A stretch of 6,375 nt of DNA from Microcaldota archaeon (GTDB taxonomy: Archaea; Micrarchaeota; Micrarchaeia; Anstonellales; Anstonellaceae). The stretch is taken from the NCBI GenBank assembly GCA_023248455.1, contig JAHFEN010000045.1, positions 1 to 6,375 of the forward strand, read 5' to 3'. This document shows positions 1 through 5,447 of the stretch, one piece after another. Every line of letters begins with the position of its first letter. Position 1 is the first letter of the stretch. The position numbers and the translations under genes are program-made. Below the pieces are notes generated by a model. That model had not been told where the DNA came from, searched no databases, and worked only from the letters and a program-made list of their open reading frames with translations.

Positions 1-1271
1 TTTTCGATTTCTTCAGGCAGGTAGGACAGGCCATTGATTTTTTCCTGCTCGCCTGAAAGCGTGAGCGCGATTTTGAGCAGCACGGCAATCTGGCAGGTGA
101 ATGACTTGGTGGCAACCACCGCAAGTTCCGGGCCAGCGCCGATTATTACCGAAGCGTCGGCCTCGCGGTAGAGGGAAGAGCCGACAACATTCGTTATGGC
201 AATTATCTCCGCCCCGCCCTTCTTGGCAAGCCGGGCAGCAGAAAGGGTATCCGCAGTCTCGCCAGACTGGCTTATCGCGATTATGACTTTTTCCTTGCCG
301 GTCCGCATGTACGAAAATTCAGACCCGTAAACCGTATCGCAGTTCAGCCCCAGCCTGTTCTGCAACAGCGACTTGAAGGCCAGCCCTGCGTAATAGGATG
401 TCCCGCATGCGACCACGGTGAGCTCTCCTCTGCCCTTCAGGAGCGCCACTGCCCCCCTCACATCAGCTGCCAATGCCTCGCGTATCTTGCCCTGCTGCTC
501 GTTTATTTCCTTGAGCATGAAATGAGGGTAGCCGTCCTTTTCAGCCATTGAAGCGGTCCATGTTATTGTGTGCACCTTGCGCCTCATTTTCTGCCCGCCC
601 TTTCCAAAAACAGCAAAGCCCTCTCGGGTCATCTCCACCCTGTCGCCATCCTCAACGTATACTGCCTTATTGGTGTATTCAAGGAGCGCAGGCACGTCGG
701 AAGCGCAGAACACCTCTCCCTTCCCAATCCCAAGCACGAGCGGCGGCCCGTTGCGTGAGAGGTGGATCGCAGGCTCGCCCTCTGCCATTGCCACAAGCGA
801 CCAGGAGCCGGACAGGCGCGAGATTGCAGCTGCAAATGCCTTGCCAAACGCCCTCTTCCCTTTCCACTCCTCCTCTATCAAATGCGCGATGAGCTCGGTG
901 TCTGTTTCAGATGCGAATCCATGCCCGTGCCCCTCAAGCTCCGCTTTTAGCGAATCAAAATTCTCGATGACCCCGTTGTGGATCACGAATATTCTCCCTG
1001 AGCAGTCGGTGTGCGGGTGAGCGTTTGCCCGAGTTACGCCTCCGTGCGTTGCCCATCGCGTGTGCCCGATCCCCATTGTGCCCTTGAGCTGAAAAAAGTT
1101 CATTTTCCCGTGTATCTCGTCAATCCTGCCAATGTCCTTGATTACTTTTATGGTGCCGTCAAGCGTGGCAATTCCTGCCGAGTCATAGCCCCGGTATTCG
1201 AGCTTTTGCAGGCCCTTGAGTATGACCTCGGAAGCTTTCCTGTAGCCTATATAACCGATTATCCCGCACAT
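1..1271 (-). CDS. glmS: Glutamine--fructose-6-phosphate aminotransferase (isomerizing), 3' end cut off by window
   Basis: GlmS converts fructose-6-phosphate and glutamine to glucosamine-6-phosphate and glutamate in the cytoplasm, the first step of amino-sugar synthesis. I translated 423 codons by hand; the family is usually about 600 residues, so the last part, including the second SIS domain, is outside the window. The start is the ATG at 1271, followed directly by Cys2, the nucleophile of class II glutamine amidotransferases (MCGIIGYIG). Amidotransferase motifs follow: HTRWATHGG at 70-78, HNG at 98-100, SETDTE at 121-126 and SDVPALL at 191-197. The linker has GYPHFMLKEI at 247-256. The first SIS (sugar isomerase) domain shows ACGTSYYAG at 288-296 and SQSGETADT at 334-342. 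Near 383-392 the usual GVASTK-type stretch reads AVVATK, a mild variant. All key catalytic residues that can be seen are present. The TRAM gene lies 66 bases upstream on the same strand. Identification is very secure. Confidence 0.97.
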   Translation of the reverse strand, partial: MCGIIGYIGYRKASEVILKGLQKLEYRGYDSAGIATLDGTIKVIKDIGRIDEIHGKMNFFQLKGTMGIGHTRWATHGGVTRANAHPHTDCSGRIFVIHNGVIENFDSLKAELEGHGHGFASETDTELIAHLIEEEWKGKRAFGKAFAAAISRLSGSWSLVAMAEGEPAIHLSRNGPPLVLGIGKGEVFCASDVPALLEYTNKAVYVEDGDRVEMTREGFAVFGKGGQKMRRKVHTITWTASMAEKDGYPHFMLKEINEQQGKIREALAADVRGAVALLKGRGELTVVACGTSYYAGLAFKSLLQNRLGLNCDTVYGSEFSYMRTGKEKVIIAISQSGETADTLSAARLAKKGGAEIIAITNVVGSSLYREADASVIIGAGPELAVVATKSFTCQIAVLLKIALTLSGEQEKINGLSYLPEEIE

Positions 1272-1330
1272 ATGGACGCCCCTATCTCACCACATAGTCA
1301 ATTATGCCGCAATTTGAAACCCCAAGCATG

Positions 1331-1340
1331 TATTTAACTA
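1331..1340 (-). promoter_or_regulatory. Candidate TATA box for glmS
   Basis: Read on the minus strand the bases are TAGTTAAATA, overlapping the TAG stop of the TRAM gene. The box lies about 60-65 bases upstream of the glmS ATG, so a start of transcription near 1305-1310 would give a leader of about 35 bases. A GGTGA that could pair with the archaeal 16S 3' end sits at 1287-1291, but its 15-base spacing to the ATG is long. This is inferred from pattern only, and readthrough from the TRAM gene is equally possible. Confidence 0.35.
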
Positions 1341-1532
1341 AACTCTCTCCCCAATCGCAAAAGTCCTCTTGACCATGGTGATCTTCACCTTTATTTTCTC
1401 GCCGACATCCACATTCGGGATGAATATCACAAACCCCTCGACATGCGCAATCCCGTCGCCCTTCGCGCCCTTGGCATCAATCGTGACTTCGTATTCCCTG
1501 CCCTCCTCAACTGGCCTTCCGATGCCGTCCAT
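1338..1532 (-). CDS. Small stand-alone TRAM-domain RNA-binding protein
   Basis: This is a 64-residue protein made almost entirely of one TRAM domain, a small OB-like beta barrel that binds RNA. Residues 10-64 match the family pattern: GREYEVTID, then GDGIAHVEGFVIFIPN, then VGEKIKVKIT and a final FAIGERV. Stand-alone TRAM proteins of about 60-75 residues are common in archaea and some have been proposed to act as RNA chaperones comparable to bacterial cold-shock proteins; the role here is by family only. The frame opens six codons earlier at a TTG (1550), but I prefer the ATG at 1532 because GGGGTGGGATT, a GGTG-type ribosome binding site, directly precedes it and the shorter form matches the usual family start. 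It lies 64 bases after nurA and 66 before glmS on the same strand, with its own TATA-like box. Confidence 0.9.
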   Translation of the reverse strand: MDGIGRPVEEGREYEVTIDAKGAKGDGIAHVEGFVIFIPNVDVGEKIKVKITMVKRTFAIGERV

Positions 1533-1569
1533 AATCCCACCCCTTTCCAATATACCTTTCCCGGGCTGG

Positions 1570-1582
1570 TTAATAATAATTG
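1570..1582 (-). promoter_or_regulatory. Candidate TATA box for the TRAM gene
   Basis: The minus strand reads CAATTATTATTAA here, an A/T island inside a G+C richer gap and just after the nurA stop codon (1597-1599). It is centred about 44 bases upstream of the chosen ATG at 1532, which would place transcription start near 1548-1550 with a leader of about 17 bases that includes the GGTG ribosome binding site. It is a pattern-based call; transcription running through from nurA is not excluded. Confidence 0.4.
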
Positions 1583-1596
1583 CCGTTTTTCCAAAG

Positions 1597-2685
1597 CTAA
1601 CGGAAGGGTCTCATGTTCCTCCTAAGCCGCATAATGGAAGAGCCGGCACCAAGCCGCGTGAAAAGGCCGCCGTACGCCCGCTCGAACTCGTCGCCGTCAA
1701 GCGCGGCGCGCAGGTCAGCCTCTATGAGTATTGCAGGGTAGGCGTACGCCTTGTGCATGCAGGACAGCGAGTGCACGAACGAGGCTATCTCATCGAAAGT
1801 TTTTTGCCCTGACAGGAATTCCACGCGAAGCGGCCGGTCTTCCTTCACAGGCTTCAAGTAGAAGGAGAGTATCCTGTCTGCCCACTGCCCCAGGTCTTTC
1901 AGTATCTGGTGCTTCTGAGGCGAGGAGGAATAGGAAAATGAGCAGGTCCGCTCGCCCGCCTCCAGCATGAAGAAAAGGAAGTTGGTGTCTCCTGTATGGG
2001 CAAAGCCTGGCTCGTTCTCCGAATGCTTCTGAACTATTTCAATGAAGCGCTTGCTCCTGCTGTCCTTTATCACCCCTAGAAGCGCGCAATTCTTTTTCCA
2101 GGCGGTTTCGTAAAGCCTCCTGTACTCACCAAGCACTTCATCGTACAGCGGGCGTATTTCGGATTCCTCGGCAGGCTTGTCGGACAGGAGAGGTGCTATC
2201 GAGCCGTCCATTAGCATGTATGCGGGCAAGTGCTTCTCAATGAGGCTTGCAGCGCAGGAAAGCTCGCCTCGCAGCCTGAACAGAGACTTGTGCCACATCA
2301 CATCATGCGAGTCCAGCCCGCTCCGCACGTCGTACTCCAATTTCGGAAGCGCAGACGGGAAATACTTGTGAACAGCCACCTTCGATTCCTTGTACTCGAA
2401 CACCACGCCAACCGAGCGCATAAGGAGCAGATCAAACCCGTGCAGCTCCTCCCCCGCGATTCCGCCGTCCACAGCGGCAACCGCGCAGTCAATGCCAACC
2501 TTTTTCACAGGGTAGAAAACCTCCTTCTCAAGCGTTTCAGGATACTCGATTTTGCCAGAATTGAACCTCAGCCTTTTCGCAAGCTCTTTTCTCTCGCTCT
2601 CGGAAGCCGCAATCTGGCTGGCAATCTGCTTCAGGCTGTCGTCAAGCATAAGGGATATAATATTGAGAGGACTTTTAATTCTCAT
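1597..2685 (-). CDS. nurA: NurA-family nuclease (NurA domain protein)
   Basis: NurA is an RNase H-fold 5'-3' nuclease that, with the HerA helicase/translocase and Mre11-Rad50, resects DNA ends for recombinational repair in archaea. The 362-residue product shows the expected order of acidic motifs: AVDGG with Asp73, an RGEL with Glu141, LMDGS with Asp160, and GVIKDSRS with Lys207-Asp208. A YPAILIEAD segment lies at 316-324, where the family usually ends in a YP...AH-like motif. Here the position I would align with the conserved histidine is Asp324, so metal binding may be altered; this alignment is by eye. The start may be Met1 (2685) or Met13 (2649); neither has a clear ribosome binding site. 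No herA is seen in the window. It is divergent from pth2 and upstream of the TRAM gene. Assignment to the NurA family is fairly secure, while activity is inferred. Confidence 0.82.
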   Translation of the reverse strand: MRIKSPLNIISLMLDDSLKQIASQIAASESERKELAKRLRFNSGKIEYPETLEKEVFYPVKKVGIDCAVAAVDGGIAGEELHGFDLLLMRSVGVVFEYKESKVAVHKYFPSALPKLEYDVRSGLDSHDVMWHKSLFRLRGELSCAASLIEKHLPAYMLMDGSIAPLLSDKPAEESEIRPLYDEVLGEYRRLYETAWKKNCALLGVIKDSRSKRFIEIVQKHSENEPGFAHTGDTNFLFFMLEAGERTCSFSYSSSPQKHQILKDLGQWADRILSFYLKPVKEDRPLRVEFLSGQKTFDEIASFVHSLSCMHKAYAYPAILIEADLRAALDGDEFERAYGGLFTRLGAGSSIMRLRRNMRPFR

Positions 2686-2735
2686 TGGAGCGGAAAATCC
2701 GCATATTCCGCTGCTAAAAATCCGGGGAAATCTTT
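2686..2735. promoter_or_regulatory. Divergent nurA / pth2 promoter region with a palindrome
   Basis: Only 50 bases separate the Met1 codon of nurA (minus) from the ATG of pth2 (plus). The region holds a palindrome GCGGA-AAA-TCCGC at 2690-2702, a further TTCCGC at 2706-2711 that could pair with GCGGAA at 2690-2695, and a direct repeat AAAATCCG at 2694-2701 and 2717-2724. A TATA-like TTTTTAGC (minus strand, 2713-2720) is about 31 bases upstream of nurA Met1. For pth2 the best A/T box is TTTTAATT at 2673-2680, inside the first codons of nurA. GGGGA at 2724-2728 is a weak ribosome binding site for pth2, seven bases before its ATG. Confidence 0.45.
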
Positions 2736-3086
2736 ATGGCACTCAAGCAGGTCATAGTCATCCGCGACGACCTTGACATGGGCAAAGGCAAGATAGCGGC
2801 GCAAGTTTCACACGCTTCCCTCTCAGCATTCCGCAAGGCGGAGCTTGCGGACAAATTCGCAGCCCGCAAGTGGGAGGCAGAAGGTCAGAAGAAAGTCGTA
2901 TTGAAAGTGGGGAGCGGGGAAGAGCTTCTGTCACTTTACGAAAGAATGAAAAGGGAAATGCCCTGCTCACTCATACGCGACGCAGGCCACACGCAAATAG
3001 AGCCAGGCACAATAACCTGTTTTGGAGCCGGACCCGCTGAAGAGTCAAAGATAGACAGGTACACAAAAGAACTGAAGCTGCTTTGA
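2736..3086 (+). CDS. pth2: Peptidyl-tRNA hydrolase, Pth2 (archaeal/eukaryotic) family
   Basis: Pth2 cleaves the ester bond between the peptide and tRNA in peptidyl-tRNAs that drop off ribosomes, recycling the tRNA in the cytoplasm. The 116-residue length is typical of archaeal Pth2. Family signatures are all present: KQVIVIRDDLDMGKGKIAAQ near the N-terminus (residues 4-23), SHAS with His26, KKVVLKV at 52-58, LIRDAGHTQIEPGTIT at 79-94 with Asp82, His85, Thr86 and Gln87, GAGPA at 97-101, and the terminal ID..T.ELKLL. The start is an ATG whose product begins a few residues before the conserved first beta strand, as expected. It stands alone on the plus strand, divergent from nurA and convergent with the debranching-enzyme gene. 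The only oddity is a second copy of its last codons about 227 bases downstream (see the pseudogene entry). Confidence 0.96.
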   Translation: MALKQVIVIRDDLDMGKGKIAAQVSHASLSAFRKAELADKFAARKWEAEGQKKVVLKVGSGEELLSLYERMKREMPCSLIRDAGHTQIEPGTITCFGAGPAEESKIDRYTKELKLL

Positions 3087-3109
3087 ACACCTGCAGGAAT
3101 AAGAAGACA

Positions 3110-3265
3110 GCTCTGTAGAAAACCTTTTTCACGGTGAAGTTCGAAGAACACCCACCTCGATTTAATTTTATCTGGAATGGCGCCTTTCGGTTCACTGAAT
3201 AAGTGTGTTGCTCTTTGATTCTTGCCCCTGTGGCTGTTTACTGCTACAGTGGATTTCTACAGAGC
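3110..3265. repeat. 12-base inverted repeat, arms 3110-3121 and 3254-3265
   Basis: GCTCTGTAGAAA at 3110-3121 is the exact reverse complement of TTTCTACAGAGC at 3254-3265. The arms are 132 bases apart and enclose most of the convergent intergenic region. Both arms abut an AAGAAGACA word, in the same orientation: it ends next to the first arm and begins near the end of the second. The arms are too far apart for a simple terminator hairpin; they may mark the edges of a small decayed element or an inverted duplication. Confidence 0.55.
3121..3130 (+). terminator. Candidate T-run terminator after pth2
   Basis: AACCTTTTTC lies 38-43 bases after the pth2 stop codon. Archaeal RNA polymerase often terminates at short U tracts without a hairpin, so this five-T run is the best candidate nearby; a second T-rich stretch (TTTAATTTTA) follows at 3161-3170. 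This is weak evidence from base composition only. Confidence 0.3.
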
Positions 3266-3313
3266 CAAGAAGACAAAATAAATATGTTCACGGGAGAGCT
3301 GAAGCTGCTCTAG
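3266..3313 (+). pseudogene. Relic of the C-terminal end of a second Pth2 gene
   Basis: In one plus-strand frame these bases encode QEDKINMFTGELKLL followed by TAG. This matches the Pth2 C-terminal consensus, and the intact pth2 next door ends SKIDRYTKELKLL-stop. Comparing the last 13 codons of the two copies by eye gives 27 of 39 identical bases, with most differences at third positions inside the shared residues, as expected for an old protein-coding paralogue rather than a fresh duplication. The frame is open upstream only to a TAA at 3200-3202. The residues before 3266 (VYCYSGFLQS) align only loosely with ITCFGAGPA of pth2, so the catalytic part is missing. The stop codon shares the palindrome CTAG (3310-3313) with the stop of the convergent debranching-enzyme gene. 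It could be chance, but a 12-residue family-specific match makes that unlikely. Confidence 0.5.
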
Positions 3314-5283
3314 GCAATCATCCTCGCCTTCTCCGAGCTGATTCCCTGGCTCTCCACCGCGCTCCTTTTCACCTTGGTGTAAATCCTCAGCACTTCCGCC
3401 ACGCTCCATGCCTGCGAAATAGCACCTCGCGGCTCCATGGTGGCGGGCTCGTAAAGTTCGGGCAAGCTGCCCATGCAGCCCCTGTTCATTGCCTCTGCAA
3501 GGGGCCGCAGCGAAGCGAGGACCTGGCGCTCGCTCCCGGGGTAAACCCGAAGCTGCGCGTCGTAGAACGCGCCCAGCAGCCAGGGCCATACCGGGCCCTG
3601 GTGGTAGGCTTCATCCCGCTGCTCTTGATTGCCTGCGTAATATTCATGGTAGCGATTGTCCTCAGGGGAAAGCGTGCGGAGCCCGAACGGGGTGTAGAGC
3701 CGCGAGCGCACCACGTTGAACGCGTGCTTTTTCTGTAGCTCGTTCAGCGGCGAATGAGGAAGCGAAATCGCGAATAGCTGGTTTGGGCGCAGGCTGTTGT
3801 CATTGGGATCAAGCACATCGAAAAGCCCTCCATCACCAGAACAGAACTTCTGGAAGGACGAGTCCAGAGTCTCGATAATGGGCGCAATGACCGACTCCGT
3901 CCGCTTGTCGTCAAACCGCTCGGCAAGCCCAAGCATGAATTTCAAATCCGAGTACCAAAGTGCGTTCACTTCAACCGGCTTGCCCTTTCTCGGGGTGACC
4001 GCAACGCCGTTTATTCTGGCGTCCATCCAGGTGGCTGCAGGCTCTTTCACGGAAAGCAGGCAGTCGGAGTCCATTGCCACAAGCGAATTGCCCTGTATGT
4101 ACAAGGAAAGGAAGGCACGGAGCGGCTTCCATAGCTCCTGCTGCACTGACCAGTAATCGCCGCTGTACTCCACATACTGCCTGACAGCGTTCACGAACCA
4201 TAGCGAGGCGTCGGCAGAGCCATAGTGCGCCCTTCCCTCCTCGTCCACAAAATTCGGAAGAAGCCCGTCGCGCATAAGTTGCGCCTGCCCTGCAAGTATT
4301 TCAAAAGCGAGCGCATGCCTGGCGCTGCAAAGGAGAAGGCCCGGAATGGAAATCATGGCATCACGGCCCCACTGGGAAAACCAATGATAGCCTGCCAGTA
4401 TGCCATGCTTCGCGCTGCGCGAAACCACGAACGAATCTGCGGCAGAAAGCAGCGTGTCCCCGAAGTCCGTCCTATCAATCCCGTTCTGGCGGGCAAATCC
4501 GTATGCCAGGTGGTGGAACCGCGTTTGCTGCCTGTCCAGTATGTCAAGCGCCTCTGATGGGGCTAGGTGCTCAAGCGAGGCAACGATGTGCACCTCCTCG
4601 CCTTTTTCAAGTGTGGCGGAAAAACAGCCAGGCGAAAATAGAGTCTCTGTGCAAGTGTAGCCCCTCTCCCTTTCCATCCGGTATTCCATGTTGCGGTATT
4701 TTTGCGGCAATGGGGCGAACGAGCCTGCTGATGCGGAAACTCGCATGCTTGCTGGCTTAGGGATCGAAAAGCCAAAGCGGTCGGATTCGAATTGCACATC
4801 GGGCTCGGATGTTGAGGGGTCCTGGTGGATTTGCCGAGGGGCAAGCAGGGGCCTGACTGCTAGCTCCGCCACCCTGCCGGAAGCCAGCCTGTAGGAAATT
4901 ACGACTGCGTTCTTGCCGTGCGGCATGCGCACGCTCTTTTCCAGGCGCGCCCCTCCCAGGGAATATGTGAAAGTGGGGTGTGTCGCGAAGCCGAAGCCCA
5001 CCAGGTGCCGGAACCCCTCCGGATACACTATTCCGGGATAGGTATTGGTGGAAAGCGGGTACTCCGCGCCTGCCACCCGCACAGTTTCCTCGAGCTTGGA
5101 AAGCATCACGTGCCTGCTGCCTGGGCCCAGGAGAGGTGCAATGAGCAAGCCATGGTACTTGCGGGTGTTCATCCCTATTGCGGTTGACGAGGCATAGCCT
5201 CCAGTGCCATTTGAAACCAGCCATTCGCGGCTCTTTGCCTGCGATGGGGTGAGGTCAAAAGCAGAAAGCGACAGCATAAGCAT
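3310..5283 (-). CDS. Archaeal-type glycogen debranching enzyme (amylo-alpha-1,6-glucosidase, GH133-like)
   Basis: The 657-residue protein should hydrolyse alpha-1,6 branches in glycogen or similar alpha-glucan in the cytoplasm. The N-terminal domain (about 1-250) shows REWLVSNGTGGYASST at 19-34 and RKYHGLLIAPLLGPGSRH at 41-58, the hallmark of this family. The C-terminal (alpha/alpha)6-type domain (about 275-640) shows GYHWFSQWGRDAMISIPG at 298-315, DASLWFVNAVRQY at 358-370, TWMDARINGVAVTPRKGK at 418-435, then VEVNALWY at 437-444, LRPNQLFAISLP at 498-509, YHQGPVWPWLLGAF at 560-573 and the terminal QAWSVAEVLR at 624-633. The acidic residues in GRD (Asp308) and in VEVNALWY (Glu438) are intact. 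The length is usual for single-function archaeal enzymes, and the transferase domain of the eukaryotic enzyme is absent. The start is ATG at 5283 or, two codons on, at 5277; neither has a ribosome binding site, so a leaderless mRNA is plausible. Three repeated elements lie upstream. Confidence 0.94.
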   Translation of the reverse strand: MLMLSLSAFDLTPSQAKSREWLVSNGTGGYASSTAIGMNTRKYHGLLIAPLLGPGSRHVMLSKLEETVRVAGAEYPLSTNTYPGIVYPEGFRHLVGFGFATHPTFTYSLGGARLEKSVRMPHGKNAVVISYRLASGRVAELAVRPLLAPRQIHQDPSTSEPDVQFESDRFGFSIPKPASMRVSASAGSFAPLPQKYRNMEYRMERERGYTCTETLFSPGCFSATLEKGEEVHIVASLEHLAPSEALDILDRQQTRFHHLAYGFARQNGIDRTDFGDTLLSAADSFVVSRSAKHGILAGYHWFSQWGRDAMISIPGLLLCSARHALAFEILAGQAQLMRDGLLPNFVDEEGRAHYGSADASLWFVNAVRQYVEYSGDYWSVQQELWKPLRAFLSLYIQGNSLVAMDSDCLLSVKEPAATWMDARINGVAVTPRKGKPVEVNALWYSDLKFMLGLAERFDDKRTESVIAPIIETLDSSFQKFCSGDGGLFDVLDPNDNSLRPNQLFAISLPHSPLNELQKKHAFNVVRSRLYTPFGLRTLSPEDNRYHEYYAGNQEQRDEAYHQGPVWPWLLGAFYDAQLRVYPGSERQVLASLRPLAEAMNRGCMGSLPELYEPATMEPRGAISQAWSVAEVLRIYTKVKRSAVESQGISSEKARMIA

Positions 5284-5297
5284 GGGTTCGCTGCCAT

Positions 5298-5310
5298 CAA
5301 ATAAAAATGT
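5298..5310 (-). promoter_or_regulatory. Candidate TATA box for the debranching-enzyme gene
   Basis: The minus strand reads ACATTTTTATTTG. Its centre is about 27 bases upstream of the second ATG (5277) and 21 upstream of the first (5283). The usual archaeal spacing of about 26 bases from TATA box to transcription start would put the start at or near the second ATG, giving a leaderless mRNA, in line with the missing ribosome binding site. A TTTTATTAGC box slightly farther out (5329-5338) is an alternative. Confidence 0.4.
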
Positions 5311-5326
5311 TGCCCTGGATTCGGCC

Positions 5327-5386
5327 TTGCTAATAAAACCCGCTGTTTTGCCGACTTTATTAGCAAGTGAGCGAGATTATTAGCAA
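5327..5386. repeat. Three copies of TTATTAGCAA upstream of the debranching-enzyme gene
   Basis: TTGCTAATAA at 5327-5336 (minus-oriented copy) is followed by TTATTAGCAA at 5357-5366 and again at 5377-5386. The first two form an inverted repeat whose match extends to 12 bases (CTTGCTAATAAA against TTTATTAGCAAG); the second and third are a direct repeat with a 20-base period, and the first and second are 30 bases apart, close to whole turns of the helix. The array lies upstream of the putative TATA box, where an activator would bind. A small AAAAC-CCGCT-GTTTT palindrome (5335-5349) sits between copies one and two. No other copy was noticed in the window. The regulator is unknown. Confidence 0.6.
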
Positions 5387-5397
5387 CGGGCTATTCT

Positions 5398-5438
5398 ATT
5401 TCTTATTTGAGGTTTCTCACCTCGTATTCATAAGAAAT
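5398..5438 (-). terminator. Long imperfect hairpin just after the TPR-like gene
   Basis: ATTTCTTAT (5398-5406) pairs exactly with ATAAGAAAT (5430-5438), and inside it GAGGT (5409-5413) pairs with ACCTC (5419-5423), leaving a five-base loop and a 2-by-6 internal loop. On the minus strand the structure starts nine bases after the TGA of the TPR-like gene. It may define or protect the 3' end of that transcript or lie in the leader side of the debranching-enzyme regulatory region. The pairing is seen directly; the role is inferred. Confidence 0.45.
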
Positions 5439-5447
5439 CTTTTCCTA

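Larger units (their letters stand above)
3087..3265. other. Intergenic region between pth2 and the debranching-enzyme gene
   Basis: I find no intact gene, tRNA or structured RNA in this gap. It contains the pth2 T-run, one arm each of a 12-base inverted repeat (3110-3121 and 3254-3265), and short words repeated in the same order: AAGAAGACA at 3101-3109 and 3267-3275, then TTCACGG at 3128-3134 and 3287-3293. These fit with decayed duplicated DNA around the pth2 relic. Minus-strand T-rich sequence at 3270-3288 could terminate the debranching-enzyme transcript. Confidence 0.5.

Noticed and set aside
568..1020. A 150-codon plus-strand open frame, and overlapping frames at 548-892 and 629-867
   Set aside because: They lie inside glmS, whose frame on the minus strand carries all expected motifs in order; the opposite-strand products have no recognisable family features.
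1272..1337. A glmS ribozyme/riboswitch upstream of glmS
   Set aside because: The gap is only 66 bases, shorter than the known ribozyme core, and shows no such structure; the known ribozyme is found in Gram-positive bacteria.
1369..1812. A 147-codon plus-strand open frame spanning the TRAM gene and the 3' end of nurA
   Set aside because: It is antisense to two recognised genes and matches no family.
3131..3155. A tRNA T-arm-like GTTCGAAGAAC on the plus strand
   Set aside because: The small hairpin has only a three-base loop and there is no acceptor, D or anticodon arm around it.
3205..3738. A 177-codon plus-strand open frame starting at a GTG
   Set aside because: Most of it is antisense to the debranching-enzyme C-terminus, and its composition is that of a shadow frame. 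It uses a different frame from the pth2 relic.
4757..5224. A 155-codon minus-strand open frame
   Set aside because: It is an out-of-frame shadow on the same strand as the debranching-enzyme N-terminal domain, which matches its family closely in the main frame.
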